The translations under genes were made by a program, and so were the position numbers. This document shows positions 44,831-57,423 of a stretch of DNA of 64,000 nt, in pieces (position 1 is the stretch's first letter; each line of letters starts with the position of its first letter). This DNA is from Manis javanica (lineage: Eukaryota > Chordata > Mammalia > Pholidota > Manidae). Below the pieces are notes generated by a model. It worked only from the letters and a program-made list of their open reading frames with translations. It made no database searches and was not told where the DNA came from. The stretch is taken from positions 117,582,173 to 117,646,172 of the forward strand of contig NC_133156.1 of NCBI RefSeq assembly GCF_040802235.1, read 5' to 3'.

Positions 44831-45554
44831 GCTGGGTTCTATCCAACCTGAGTTCTACCCAAAGACTAATTGTTTCTAATGCTTCATGGCTGAACCTGCA
44901 AAGGAATTGCATGGAGAACTAAACTGAACTCAGAAGAAGAAATGGAAATTCTAGCTCCCATCTATGAAAAGTAGAAGAATAATTTGGGAATAAGTAGAAT
45001 CTAGAGACTATCCAGACTGTGGTGCTGCCATATAGGAAGTCATCCATTTGGACTGCCATCTAATGCTGACCGTGTGCCCAGACCAAGTGGTGAAAGGGAT
45101 TAGTGCCTGCACATAAGATGAAGAAAATGTTGATGGATTGGTTGGACATAGAAGGACACACACCTCAGAGAATTCCTGACAAGTTATGAAAATATCTTGT
45201 CAAAAATTCAGTTGTCTTTAATTTTACCTCACACTGTTAGCTTTAATAGCTTTTAATTTTTTCACAGCACTGTGTGTCTCAATAACACTATGCCTCAAAG
45301 GAAAATGCATTATCTTTGTAACACAATATGATATGCGTTATTGAATTATGAAGCTAAACTTGTTAGAAAAGTAATACAAAATGCACAAAGCATTCTCTAG
45401 CAGGCTTTACAGCATTTAGAATGACACCAAAAAGAAATGTTGTCCATTACCCAGGAGAGGCCCTATATCTCATCCCTGGTCTATAAATAAAGATAGAAAA
45501 TGACAGGGGGAGAAAAAGTAAAGAACTAAAAACAGAAAATGAAGACTCTTAGGG
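44831..45554. other. Stretch without recognised feature
   Basis: AT-rich non-coding DNA. Nothing is recognised. Confidence 0.4.
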
Positions 45555-45720
45555 TGATAGAGTGCAATGTTTGGGGGAATAGACTATGGCATTATAGCTG
45601 AATTTGAATTCTGGTTCAAAGACTTAATAGGTGTGGATGGTCCCTACTAATCTTAAATGTCCCAGCAAGAATACCTGCCTCAAAGTGTTGTTGTGGGTAA
45701 AAGAAATACTCATGGAATTT
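45555..45720 (+). mobile_element. MIR relic
   Basis: Diverged sense MIR: AATAGACTATGGCATTATAGCTGAATTTGAATTCTGG and a TGCCTCAAAGTGTTGTTGTGGG end. Confidence 0.6.
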
Positions 45721-46454
45721 CTCCCTAATTTTCTAGAGGATACAAAGACACAGCCTCACACATTTCAAAATATGTAGAGGAGGAGAAAGGTTATCCCCGG
45801 GGTTGACTTTATTATTGTTGCCTTATTAATGTTTTTTTCTTTGTAAGTTCCCTTGAAAAGCTCTCACCGTGTACATGGATGGACCAGAGTCCATTATATG
45901 ACAATTAGACCCTCCTGAAAACTTTGCCTTCCTATTTAAATTATTTTTCTGCTTAAGGCCCGTTATTATGCATTCTGATTTTCTAGTATTACCTTCACCT
46001 CTCTTATTTTAACAGACAAATAATTACCCAATTGGGTATTCAACTTTTCCCTTAACTAGGTGTGACTGGCTTTTAGATAAATGAATTTAAAATGACCCAG
46101 CTAATGGAAAGCACCAACTTGTAAATGAATCAAGAACTTCACTGGATCTGAACTTTGGCTGGCAATCTGAGCAGGGAGCTTGGCTATCAACACATGAGGC
46201 ATGTTTTAATTAAGAATTTTGTTACATCATTACAGGGAGTAAAGACAGTGTGGGTTCTGGAGATTATATGCTAGATGCTTAAGGAGGCTCTCCTGCCATG
46301 AGACTCTTGTCAGAATCTGACCTTTCCATTCTGTAAGGTGATGACAAAGAAAACGTGCTATCTTTCTTTCTTTGCAAAGTTGTTAAGAAAATGACCAGAT
46401 TCATTGAAATTGTGGAAAAAGTATTCCTGTTCAGAATTGTTTACTTTAGAAAAG
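45721..46454. other. Stretch without recognised feature
   Basis: Non-coding DNA. Nothing is recognised. Confidence 0.4.
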
Positions 46455-46690
46455 GAGTATGGGATCATTGTTGTGCCCTCTATAGGGCTCCCCACCCTGG
46501 GATTGTGGGGCATGTTCCTCACCTTGCCTAAGTCTCTCTACTCAAATGTCTCCTCCTTATCTTTTGTTGTGTTACCTATCACAAGCTTATATTGCACTTT
46601 GTAATTTTGTAGGGTTATTTATTGTCTGTCTCCTCTATTGGAATGGGAATTCTATGAGAGCACAGATTTGAGATGGTCACCACTTCATCC
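46455..46690 (+). mobile_element. L2 relic, 3' end
   Basis: ATTGCACTTTGTAATTTTGTAGGG, TTTATTGTCTGTCTCCTCTATTGG and AATGGGAATTCTATGAGAGCAC follow the L2 3' UTR. The left boundary is uncertain. Confidence 0.55.
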
Positions 46691-46756
46691 TGAGTCAGTA
46701 ATTATGAAATGAAAGTTTAATGACTTGAAGGAGATGGTGGAGAGACAGAATTAAAC

Positions 46757-48114
46757 ACAAATGGTGTCAAACTGGATTACTGTCTAACTCCATATACAAA
46801 AGTAAACTCAAAATGGATTAAAGGCCTTTAAGATATGAAACCATAAAATTCTAAGGAGAAAATGTAGACAAAACATCATGAACATAAGCATGAGTAATCT
46901 TTTTTTGGGCATGTCTCCCTGAGCAAGGGAAACAAAAGCAAAAATTAACCAGTGAGACTATATCAAACGTAAAGCTTCTGTACAACAAAGGACACTATCA
47001 ATGAAACAAAAAGGCAACCAACAGTATGGGAGAATATAGTCATCAACAGTATATCTGATAAGGGGTTAACAGCCAAAATATATAAAGAACTCATAGGACT
47101 TAACACCAAAAAACCACAAATAACCCAATCAAAATATGGGCAGAGGAGCTGAACATCTTTCCAAAGAAGACATACAGATGGCCAACAGGCGCATGAAAAA
47201 TACCCCACATCTCTAATCATCAGGGAAATGCTAATCAAAACCACAATGAGTTATTACTTCACACCAGCCAGAATTGCCACTATCAGAAGACAAGAAATAA
47301 GTGTTGACAAGGATGTGGAGAAAAGGGAATCCTCCTACACTGGTGGTGGGAATGTAAATTGGTACAACCACTGTGGAAAGAAGTATGGGGGTTCTTCAAA
47401 AAAACTGAAAGTAGAAATATCATTCAATCCAGTAATTCCACTTCTAGGAATTCACCTGAAGAAAACAAAATCACTGCTTTGAAAAGATGCATGCACCCAT
47501 ATGTTTATCACTGCACTATTTACAATAGCCAAGATATGGAAGCAACCTAAGTGTCCATCAGTAGATGAATGGATAAAGAAGAGTTGGTACATATACACAA
47601 TGGAAAATTATTCAGCCATATAAAAGAAAGAAATCCTGCCATTTGCAAAAACATGGATGGACTTAGAGGGTATTATGCTAAGTGAAATAAGCCAGACAGA
47701 GAAAGACAAATACCATATGAATTCACTTGTATGTGAATCTAAATACAAACAAAACAAAATGAACAAAACAGCAATAGACTCATAGACACGGAGAAGTGAC
47801 TGGTGGTTACCATGGAGGAGGGGTTGGGTGGGTGAGTAGGTGAAGGGGATAAAGAGGCACAAAATCTTAATCATAATATAAATTAGTCACAGGGATGAAA
47901 GTACAACAGAGAATATAGACAATAGTTCTGTAACATCTTTCTATATTCATAGTGACTACTAGTTGGGGTGAGGATTTAATAATGTATATAACTGTTGAAT
48001 TGTTATGTTGTAACTTGAAACCAGTATGATATTGTATATCAACTATACTTCAATAAAAAAGAACTTTTTGTAATTCTATCTGCAAAAAAAGAAAAAAAAG
48101 ACAAATGGTGTCAA
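46757..48114 (+). mobile_element. 5'-truncated L1 with perfect 14-bp target-site duplication
   Basis: The L1 body (46771-48100) starts inside ORF2 (CTGGATTACTGTCTAACTCC, then the AAACTCAAAATGGATTAAAG region). It runs through the Cys-rich end (TACACTGGTGGTGGGAATGTAAATTGG) and the ORF2 C-terminus into the 3' UTR (TCAACTATACTTCAATAAAAAAG) and an A-rich tail. ACAAATGGTGTCAA occurs exactly at 46757-46770 and 48101-48114, defining the insertion. ORF2 is broken by frameshifts and stops, and its longest surviving frame is 47228-47482 (84 codons). Confidence 0.95.
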
Positions 48115-48917
48115 GTAATGAAATGGACACAACTAGCTGGACTAGGGGCTATCAGGCCTAGTTTCAAAGAATTTTTATAAAAGCCTGATTCCTTTTGTGA
48201 GAACCTAGTTTGTGTCACTATGGTAGTAAGAAGCAGGAATAATTAAAACCTACAGGTAATCCTATGGAACTCTTTAGTTTTCATCAACAGTTAACCTCTC
48301 TCCCAGAGTGAGGAACTCTGCATCCTTTTTCCCTCACCCCAGGCAGAAGAGAGGAGAGTTAAGATGGGCAGATGCCAGTCAGTAAGGCAGAGGTGGGTGC
48401 AGCGTGTGTTGGTGCTTGCAGGGGCTTGTTGTGAATGGCACGTGTGGAGGCTTTCTCTCAGGTAGCAAGTGATCAATAGCTGATACATCAGCCACTGAAT
48501 TGCTCTCCACGACTCCTACCTTCCTTTCTCACCCCTAAGCCTTATTCAAACCTTCCTCCATTCCTTTTCTTCCTTACTAATGTCTTTCTTTCCATCGCCT
48601 TCATAACTGGGGTAGCAGATGACTCAGCCTCCCTCTGGTAGAAGTCAGAGTACAAGGTTTGGAGCTAAGCGACAGGGACATTAAAATGGTATCCATTCTT
48701 TTAGTTATTGGCTGAGCTGCCCAGACTCTATGGTTGAGGGTTTGGGATAAATCATTCTTTTTTTCAGTTTGACTCTTTTTCCAGGAGATTAAGGATGGAA
48801 GAAGTTTTAAATGCATTTTTCAAAAGCATACTTTTGCTCTTCTCTGTGTATCTGTTTTGAATAACTTTACCGTCTACTGTTAGCTGAGTGAAAAATATTA
48901 GATGATGATGGCAATGA
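48115..48917. other. Stretch without recognised feature
   Basis: Non-coding DNA. Nothing is recognised. Confidence 0.4.
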
Positions 48918-49110
48918 TCACAGCGACTGTTTTTGAACATGAATGTTCTAGGCCTTGTACTAAGGACTATAAAAGCATTATTTATCTAACATTCTTAACA
49001 ATGAATATCGTTATCAGTATTAGCTCTAATTTACAGATAAAGAAAATGAAATTTGGGTTAAGGAATTTGCTCAAAGTCAGTAGTTAATAAGAAACAAAAT
49101 CAGTGGCTCA
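48918..49110 (-). mobile_element. MIR relic
   Basis: Reverse-strand MIR: GTTCTAGGCCTTGTACTAAGG, TAATTTACAGATAAAGAAAATG and TTGCTCAAAGTCAGTAGTTAATAAG. Confidence 0.7.
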
Positions 49111-49144
49111 ACATGCAAAAATTAATTACTGTAATACATCACAT

Positions 49145-49735
49145 TAACAGAATGGCGGTTCCTCAAAAATAGAATTAACATATGACACAGCAACTCCACT
49201 TCTGGGTATGTACCCCAAAGCATTGAAAGCAGGGTTTCAAAGAGACATTCGCACACCTATATTCATGCAGGAGCTAAGAGATGAAAGCAACCTACATGTC
49301 TATTGATGGATGAATGGATAAAATATGGCATATGCATACAGAGAAATATTATCCAGATTTAAAAACAAAGGAAATTCTGACACATGGTACAGCATGGATG
49401 AATCTTAAAGACATTATGCTGTGAAATAAACCAGTTACAAAAGGACAAATATTGTATGACTCCACTTACATGAGGTACCCTTATTAGTGAAATTCAGAGG
49501 CACAACGTAAGGTGGTGGCTGACAAGGGCTGAGGGAAAGGAGGAAGTGGTGGTAATATTTAATGGGTATAGAGTTTAAGTTTGGGAAGATAAAAAAGTCC
49601 TAGAGATGAATGGTAGTTATTATTATACAACAAAATGAAAGTACTTAATGCCCTGGAACTGTGCATTTAAAAATGATTAAAATATTGAACTTTAAGTTTT
49701 GTGTACTTTAGCACAATTTTTTTAAAAAGTAAAAT
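49145..49735 (+). mobile_element. Old 5'-truncated L1 fragment
   Basis: ORF2 C-terminal and 3' UTR sequence: GGCGGTTCCTCAAAAATAGAATTAACATATGAC, CAACTCCACTTCTGGGTATGTACCC, GATGGATGAATGGATAAAATATGG and CATGGATGAATCTTAAAGACATTATGCTG. The end is A-rich. Frames are destroyed. Confidence 0.88.
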
Positions 49736-50439
49736 TAGGACTTATACCTAAACTTATAAAATAAAATGCCTTGAGAACCCAACATGTTGGAGCACTTGGA
49801 AGATTACAAAGGAACAACTCTGCTCTTGAGCTCATATGTCAGCTTCTGTGTTTTTATCCAAGATGCCTGGCCCGACCAATACACCACAGAAGTTGGTATT
49901 AAAAAGTGGGTAAGACTTGCATTTCAGAGTTAGAGTACCTGGTTTTAAATCCTAGAGTTTAGATCCATGCATGAGACTGCACTCTGTTAATCTGTTATCT
50001 TCCTTCTCATGCTTTGATATGAGTAGTAATTCCAGAAACTCACTCAGAAAGGCACACTTTTTCTGAGGCAAGTATTGGTTGTGCTGTTTATTTGGATATA
50101 GTTCAGTTGTGGTCTGTTCCACAACTTTATGAGTGAAGTTTTGATACAACAGCTCTTCTGCAATGCCTCATGCTCTCACAGAAATACCTTGTTGGCAAAT
50201 TTAGTAGACAATGGAGTGGATATAGATTTGTGTGATGTAGTCTCCTCAAAGTCTAGACTTCACAATATGCAACAATTCACAATGGGGTTTTGTGAAGAAC
50301 TTTCCTTCAATCTGCTTAACAGAAACTAAATATCAAAAAACCAGCTATCAGCCTCTGTTTTAATAACTTCGAACTGCTAACATGGAAGAAGGTATCCAGA
50401 AGAGCAATTAAAATTGATTTAGTGCATGGAGGAGGGCAT
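49736..50439. other. Stretch without recognised feature
   Basis: Non-coding DNA. The open frames near 49952-50329 have no recognisable domain. Confidence 0.4.
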
Positions 50440-50590
50440 ACACACTTATAATTATGGCCTTCTCTACTGTGTGCTGGCTATGTGACCTTAAGCAAGTTAT
50501 GTAACCTTCCTGGGCCTTGGTTTCTTCATCTTAAAATGGGTATTTTAATAGTATCTACTGCACAGGGTAATGATGGGAATGAAGTAAAAT
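50440..50590 (+). mobile_element. MIR relic
   Basis: Sense MIR: TGTGACCTTAAGCAAGTTATGTAACCTTCCTGGGCC, TTCATCTTAAAATGGGTA and ACTGCACAGGGTAATGATGGG. Confidence 0.85.
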
Positions 50591-50599
50591 GCTTCCAAT

Positions 50600-51225
50600 T
50601 GTCTTCCTGTTTCTACCTCTGCTCCCTTAAAACTCTTCCAATTCTGCAGCTGTAGCTGCAGATTTTATGTCATCCCGTCACATCTTGGCTCAATATTAGA
50701 ATGGCTCCCCATTATGTTCAGAGTGAAAGCCAGTCTGCAAAGTGGCCTCCATGGCTCTGTGGATCCAGCCCCCTGTAGCCTCTCTGCTATCTATCTGCTT
50801 TTACTATTTTCCCCTCACTTCCTGTTAGCAACACTGGCCTTCAACATGCCAGGGATAATTCTGCCTGGAGTTCCTTTTGGGGGCTGATCCTCTGCCCAGG
50901 ACACCCTTCATCCACATATGCACACAGCTCATTCTTTCTCAGCTTTAAAGCTTTATATCACGTCACCTTTCAGTGGCCTACACTGATCACCCTAATAAAA
51001 CAGAAGACTGCCACCCCAGCATTATCTCCCCTCCTTCGCCTGTTGTGATTTTTGGATAGCACTTATAACCTTCTAATATGCTGTGCATTTACCTATATAT
51101 TCTGTATTTGCCTGTAGCTGCTATTAAAAATTTAAGACCAAAGGAACAGGGATTTTTACCGTTTTTTTCACTACTGAAGCCCTAGTGTCTAGAACAGAGC
51201 TGGCACATAGTTGGTATTTAATAGT
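50600..51225 (+). mobile_element. L2 relic
   Basis: Sense L2: CATGGCTCTGTGGATCCAGCC, AACACTGGCCTTC, TCTGCCTGGAGTTCC, TCAGCTTTAAAGC, CCCCTCCTTCGCC, GATAGCACTTATAACC and CTAGAACAGAGCTGGCACATAGTTGG. It ends near 51225. Confidence 0.86.
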
Positions 51226-51549
51226 TTGGAAGAATAAGTCAATCCATATAAACCACATAGCTGCTGGTGCATACATTCTGATGCCAAGGTCCTGAGTATT
51301 TTTTGTCCTCTTCCCTAATTGTAGAGAGTGGAGGGCTGGGGCATGTTTTTGAATATTAATTTAAAACAAGTATAGGTCTTGATTAGCACACAATCAGATT
51401 CTTGGAAGGGAACTTAGATATTTTTACATTAACCTTTTAAATAGCAGCTCTTTGTTAATTCTTAAGACTTCAGACAAGTCATTAATGCTACTGAACCTCA
51501 GTTTCTTGTCTATTACATGAGTGTCAGAGAAGTGACTGGGAAAAAATTA
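51226..51549. other. Stretch holding a MIR fragment
   Basis: About 51440-51530 resembles the core of a sense MIR (GACTTCAGACAAGTCATTAATGC, CTCAGTTTCTTGTCTATTACATGAG). The rest is unassigned. Confidence 0.5.
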
Positions 51550-52465
51550 CTTTCCTTTATTCTCATGAGCATAGACTCAAAATTCCTAAACACAATGTTA
51601 GCCAATACAACCAACAATATAGAAATAACATAATAATTCATGACCAAGTAAGGTTTATTTGAGGAATATGATGATAGTTATTTAATATTTAATATTTAAA
51701 AATCAATGAATGTACTTTTAAAAATAACTGTAAAACAGAGAAAATAATACTATCGTCTCAGTAGATGCAAAAAAGGTATGAGACAAAATTCAACCCCATT
51801 CATGATCAAAACAAATAACTGAGGAACTTAGGAATAGTTCTCTAGCTTTTAAAATGTGATAAAAAGCATCTGCAAAAAAATCTTCAAAAAGAGTTCAACT
51901 AATATTGAACTCCTTCCCCCTAAATTTGAAAATATCTATTCAATGTAATTTTGAAAGTTCTAGTCATTAGAAGAGAAGGGAATGAAAATTATAAAAATAT
52001 TAAATAATAAAAGAAATATAATTGCCTTTATTTACAAATGACGATTATCTGCATAAGAATCCAAAAGAAGTTATAAACTATGAGAATTAATAAGTAATTT
52101 AGTAAACTTGCTGGATGGACAATCAATACAGAAAAAGTACTTTATGTATGAGCCAAAATAGGCAGAATAGGTTAGAGAATTAGAAAAACGATGCCATTTA
52201 AAATAGCACCTAAAAACCATGTACCTATGGATTAAAGTTAACAAAAGATTTGTAAGACATCTATTATTAAAACTACAGAATGTTGCTACAAGAAAGTAAC
52301 AAAGACGTCAATAGAGATATATCAAGTTTGTGTGGGAAGACCCAATATTTTTGTATGTCATTTTCCCAAAATTGATCTATAAATTTGATATGACCCCCAT
52401 CAAAGCTGTAGCAGGTTTTTGTGTATAAACTGACCAGCTGATTCTAACATTTATATTGAAATAAA

Positions 52466-52601
52466 AGGACCTAAAAAAGCTTACATGACATTGGAGAACA
52501 AAGCTAGAGGGCTTACACCACCAGACTTCCAGACTTACTGTAAAGCTCCAATAATTAACACAGTGTGGTATTATGCAAGGAAAGACAAATGGACCAATGG
52601 G
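52466..52601 (+). repeat. Inverted repeat, left arm
   Basis: The reverse complement recurs at 53006-53139. I count about seven differences in 133 aligned bases (about 95% identity) by eye. Confidence 0.92.
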
Positions 52602-53005
52602 AAAGAATTAGGTGTCCAGAAATAGATTCATGTGTATGGAGTCCCTTGGTTTATTATCCATGTGCCACTGGAGTTCAGTGGGAGAAAGAGTGGTCTTTTC
52701 ATTAAATTGTGCAGTAATATTAAATATTCATATAAAAAATGAACCATGCCTCCTATATTATAGCATATAATAAAATTAATTTGAGTTGGATTACAGATCT
52801 ATATATAAAAGACAGAAAAATAAAGTTTCAAGAAGACAGAAGCCATCTTTATGATCTTAGGCTAGGCATAGATTTCTTTAAATAGATTCATAAAGCATTC
52901 GCCATTTAAAAACAACACTGATAAACTGGACTTCAATAGAACCATGAAGGTCAATTCTTCAGAAGATATCAATTGTTGTGAGAGTCCCAGACCACTTAAT
53001 TATGT

Positions 53006-53139
53006 CCCGTTGGTCTTTGTCTCTCCTTGCAAAATACCACACTGTGTTAATTATTGGAGCTTTACAGTAAGTCTGGAAGTCTGGTAGTGTAAGCTCTCTA
53101 GCTTTGTTCTTCAATGTCATGTAAGCTTTTTTAGGTCCT
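53006..53139 (-). repeat. Inverted repeat, right arm
   Basis: Reverse-complement copy of 52466-52601, with the L1 sequence resuming in plus orientation immediately after (TATCTGACAAAGG at about 53159). The spacer between the arms is about 404 bp. Confidence 0.92.
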
Positions 53140-54030
53140 ATATGCTGAGAGTAATTTATATCTGACAAAGGTGTGGCATGCTGAATATTGAAAGAGCTTA
53201 TGTAAATTAATAGACATAAAGCATATAGTTTTAAAAATATTTCAGGTATTCTATAAGCAGGATTTCCAAATAACCAATAAGCATATTGAAATCTAATCAA
53301 TATTATTACTCATCAAGAAAATGTAAATTAAAAGCACAATAAAATAAAACTTTACATCCACTGAAGTGGCAAAGAGTTAAAGGGTTTACAGTATGAAAGC
53401 TTATTCTCATACACTGCTGGTAGGAGTGTAAACTAGTGTAAACACTTTGGAAAACTGACAGTACCTACTAATCTTGCATCCCTGTAATTCAGAAATTTTA
53501 CTTTCAGTAATTTGAGGAGTAGAAATGCATATATATGTTCACCAAAACCACTACAAGGTAATAGAATTATTATTCATAATAGCTAAAAACAAGAAATAAA
53601 ATGTTAATCAGGAGGAGAATGAGAAGAAAGCCACCATGCAGTCCTACAATGAAATGCGACAGGAAATAAAATAGAACCAACTGCTAATCAACCACATGTA
53701 TGATCATCAAATAATTATGCTTTAAGAAGCCAGATTTAAAAAAAAGTAGTTCTGATTTTGTTTATATGAGGTTCAAAACAGGTACAACCAATTTATTTGT
53801 AACAGAAGGCAGTATAGTGTTTATCTAGGGAGAGTGTAATTATTGGGAGGGGGCATGAGAGAAATTCCTCCTGTGCTGGTACTATTCTGTGCCATGATTC
53901 AGTGGTGGTGACCCAGGGGTAGACATGTACAAACACATCTGGATGTATGGTCAAGATGAGGGCACTCTGTGAACCTCACTGGGTGCATCTTACACTTCAG
54001 TTAGAAAGAAAACAAAATAAAAAATTAGAT

Positions 54031-55039
54031 TTTAGTGAAAGTAAAAGGCATCAGTTAAAAGAACATAAGAGGACAAAATAATAAAAGATAAGCCACCAGG
54101 TGGAAGAATATTCTCATACCTCTGGGTGGGCAGACCACTGGGTTACAGCTCCCTGGAGTGAGAATGCAGGCAGCATACACTGAGGTCTGTTCAGGATTTG
54201 AGTTCACTGGAGTCAGCTAACTCTCTGAGCAGCAGGCTTCAGAGCTAACAGCCTTTCAGCCTCTATGTGTATTAGACAGGCATTAACACCTCAAAAGGAG
54301 CAGAGAACTGGGCAGCATCGGCGCAGCCAGCTGAGCTCTCACAAGTCCAGTAGCCTCTAGCAACCAGAAGGGAACTTTTGGCATTTAGCCCTTTCCCTTT
54401 GTCACCAGTAGACCCCTGCAGGATGCCTCTGGCAAGGACTGGCATAGGACTTTTGCTTTTTGTCCATTCTCCACAAAAAAGCAATTCCATTCTGGGCAGA
54501 ACTTTTTGATTGATGGATTTTTAGGCCTAGTCAATAACTACCATGATTGGAAAACTATTTGTAATCCATTCTGATGGGGGAGTTTGTTCAAGAACGGAAA
54601 GGGTATTTTAAATCTGGTTTTTGGATTTCATATCACATTCTCAGGTTTTGCTGTGAATGAAATGAGCAGCCAAAGAGCTCTGTCTAAACCATTGCTTTCT
54701 GTGGCTCCAAGCTTGCTCACTGTGGATGCTGGCCCAGATGCAGAGCTAAACCAAGAATGTCATAAACTCCTCGTCTTTGGTGTCAGATACTATAGTGACT
54801 AAAACAATAGTCTTGTTTGACAGTGCCTATCTTAGCCTCTTATTCATCTCAAGCTGTAAAGGGAGGTGCATTAGTATTTGTGGTCATGTGTTGATCAGTG
54901 GAAACCTCATCAACTGCTTTCAAATGCAAGTGAAAAAGTGGTTTTTAGGCATGAGGCACTATAAGAGCTGCAGAGCATTGTAATTGGCACCTCTTTGTCT
55001 AGCACATGTTCATATTTACTAATATTATAATTTATATGA
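54031..55039. other. Stretch without recognised feature
   Basis: Non-coding DNA. Short open frames at 54272-54490 and 54584-54983 show no domain. Confidence 0.4.
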
Positions 55040-55195
55040 GATGTGACAATTTCAACACACTTCTATGCACATTGTTTCATTGGATCCTCCTAAATTTCCA
55101 TAAAATATTTACCACACCAATTGGACTTCTACTCAAGATCACCAAGTAGAGGTGTTGGGACTACAACTCATATGTTTTTGTCCCCACTGCAATTT
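55040..55195 (-). mobile_element. Possible MIR relic
   Basis: CTATGCACATTGTTTCATTGGATCCTCC, CTCAAGATCACCAAGTAGAGG and a GGGACTACAACTCAT section loosely fit a reverse MIR. Strongly diverged. Confidence 0.5.
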
Positions 55196-55724
55196 CTAGG
55201 CTGGACTTTCACAAGCAAAATCTGTTGCTTTTGAACTTTCAAACTAGACAGCTTGAACTAGCAAGTGTATTTTCCCCCTTCTGAGATCACATGTTGGCAC
55301 AAAACTTTGCAATGCATGACATTTGTACAGGAGGTGTTCATCACACCATTCTGTAAGGTAGGGCATACAAAGAACATGGACCACACAGAGATCTGGTTAT
55401 ATTTCTCCAAATTAGTAGATGCCTGTAATGAACGTACGGGCTGCAACGAACAATACACAAACCCTGACATTTTGCTTTAGGTTTAGAGTGTATCAGACAA
55501 AGTTTTATTAAATCATTAGAGAAGGGAAACAGAAACCTAGCTGCCATTTCAAACACCCAAGTGACCCTCATTTTTTTAGTGAATTATAAAATATTGGACA
55601 CTCTAAGAAGGAAGTGAATGAAAAAAATTAAGTTTTCTGTAACTACTCAGCATCTGAAGTGATTAATAATGGATATAATTCATGAACTATCACTACTTCT
55701 TACAGAGTGGAAACATCACTTTTC
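55196..55724. other. Stretch without recognised feature
   Basis: Non-coding DNA. Overlapping open frames on both strands at 55258-55571 have no recognisable domain. Confidence 0.4.
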
Positions 55725-55870
55725 TCCATTGTTTTATTAAGGTATAATTTACATTCAGCAAAATTTCTCCTTTTTAGTGTTCAGTTCTGCAGATTTTGGC
55801 TGACACATACGGTTGTATAACCACCACCCAAATCAAGATACAGAACAGTTCTAATCACCCCCCAAAATCC
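55725..55870 (-). mobile_element. Old L1 3' end
   Basis: TTTTATTAAGGTATAATTTACATTCAGC, TTTTTAGTGTTCAG, ACGGTTGTATAACCACCACCC and AATCAAGATACAGAACAG are the reverse complement of an old mammalian L1 3' terminus. About 145 bp remain. Confidence 0.82.
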
Positions 55871-55959
55871 TATATAATCTGTATTATGATTATCTACAAT
55901 TGCCTAAAATGTGTTGACTTACCATGACATCCAGAAACACAGAAATTAATATGTGTATG

Positions 55960-56100
55960 TATATGCCAAATATGTGTATATTTAGAGATTATTTGTCCTA
56001 CATTTACAGATCGGCAGATTGAGGCCCAGGGAGGGGCATGATTTCCCTGAGTGGTGCAGCTAGGGTTAAACCATGTCTGTCTTAGAGCTATTATTACTGT
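55960..56100 (-). mobile_element. MIR relic
   Basis: TTTACAGATCGGCAGATTGAGGCCCAGGGAGGGGC and GTGCAGCTAGGGTTAAACCATG match reverse MIR. Confidence 0.7.
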
Positions 56101-57423
56101 TCTAACATACACACTGTTCATATTTGGAGATAGAAAGTTAAGGAAGAGCCCAGCTTATGTAGACAGACCTGAGAAAAACCCTCTGTCCTGAAAGTGGGAC
56201 CTGCTGAGCTGGACTCCAGCTCCCTGGTTATAAATAAGTATGTTTTTCTTTGACAACAACACAAATCTGCCTTCATCAGTAATTTTTGACTTAGCCCAGT
56301 GTGGGACTTTTCTCCCCATATGAATACTGCTCTGATTTTATGGTAGAAATTTGTTAGATAACAGAATTTACAGAACTGTGCTGTACTTGCAGAAATGCTT
56401 GATGCCACAGCTGTAACTTGACCATAAAGTAAGGGATGCCTTGTTTTATCCACAGGCAAGCTATCAAGGACTGAAAAAACCCCACAGAGGAAGAAGGGGT
56501 GATTAATCAGACAAATAAAAATTTGCTGCTTATATCATCATCCAACTGTGCATGCTGCAAATGTCATTTTATTTTAACATGCTGGGAACACTTGTCTTGA
56601 TTGAATGTTAGTCAATAAAAATTCCCTTTTAAAGGACTGCTGCTGTGGGGTCCTCTCTTGTTTCCTGAAGCTTCAGAGACATGCTGAGAATTCAGACAAA
56701 AACATAATGCACAATACTAAATAGAGTGCTATAAAGTACTAAAAAGGTACAGTCCCTTGTCCATTAAAAGTACAGTAAATTTTTCTGAAAGTTAGATTCA
56801 ATATTATGTGTGAGTTTTTCTTTCTTGGAACCATAGATTTCCTTAAATATTTCCATTAGATCCAAGATAGAGTGACATGATAAAAATGAAATAAAAAATT
56901 ATAATCATCCATTGGATATCAGAAGAAAAAGGAGACTGGGTTTTTTTTTCATAAAAATAAAACTCAAAGGAACTCAAGCTCATCCCATTTGCAATTAAAG
57001 CACACATTTAAGTCACAAAGTTACACAGCCTTGGCAGAGAAGCTGAGCTAATTTATAGGTATTTAATTAACTCCACGGGGTAGAGTCCCCTGTTGTTGCT
57101 TTGTGAATGTAAAATTTATATTGATGATTATAAAAAACTAGTTTAAAATAGTTAAGAACACCTGAATGAACACAGTAAGGCCTATTCTCTCTCAGACTCC
57201 AAATGGTCCATATCAGGTTGTGAAAATTGACACAATATTTCACAAGAGCTTTACTGGGGCTAAGTGGTAGGAGAACAAGGGTGAAGAGGAAGAAGAGGAA
57301 AATGCAGCCAGATTCCTTCCTTTTGTTTTCTTTCGATGGAGGAAACTGAAGAGTATCCTGTTTTCTTTTTCCCATCTTGGCGGAATGTAATGTAGGGCCA
57401 ACAGGCAAAGCAATCTCCTTGAA
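56101..57423. other. Stretch without recognised feature
   Basis: Non-coding AT-rich DNA. No gene is seen. Confidence 0.4.

Larger units (their letters stand above)
51550..54030 (+). mobile_element. Old L1 (ORF2 and 3' UTR) with internal inverted duplication
   Basis: Decayed ORF2 can be followed: CCTAAACACAATGTTAGCCAATACAACC and AATTCATGACCAAGTAAGGTTTATTTG (finger/palm region), GTAAACTTGCTGGATGGACAATC, CCCCATCAAAGCTGTAGCAG, CAGACTTCCAGACTTACTG, and further on GAATATTGAAAGAGCTTATG and ATTATTACTCATCAAGAAAATG. It ends in 3' UTR near 54030. A piece of about 170 bp (about 52972-53140) is inverted and duplicates 52466-52601. The best frame left (52959-53300 minus, 113 codons) comes from the inverted piece. 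Confidence 0.85.

Noticed and set aside
52959..53300. 113-codon minus-strand frame with L1-like LPDFQTYCKA
   Set aside because: It derives from the inverted copy of old L1 ORF2 and does not continue into a coding element.
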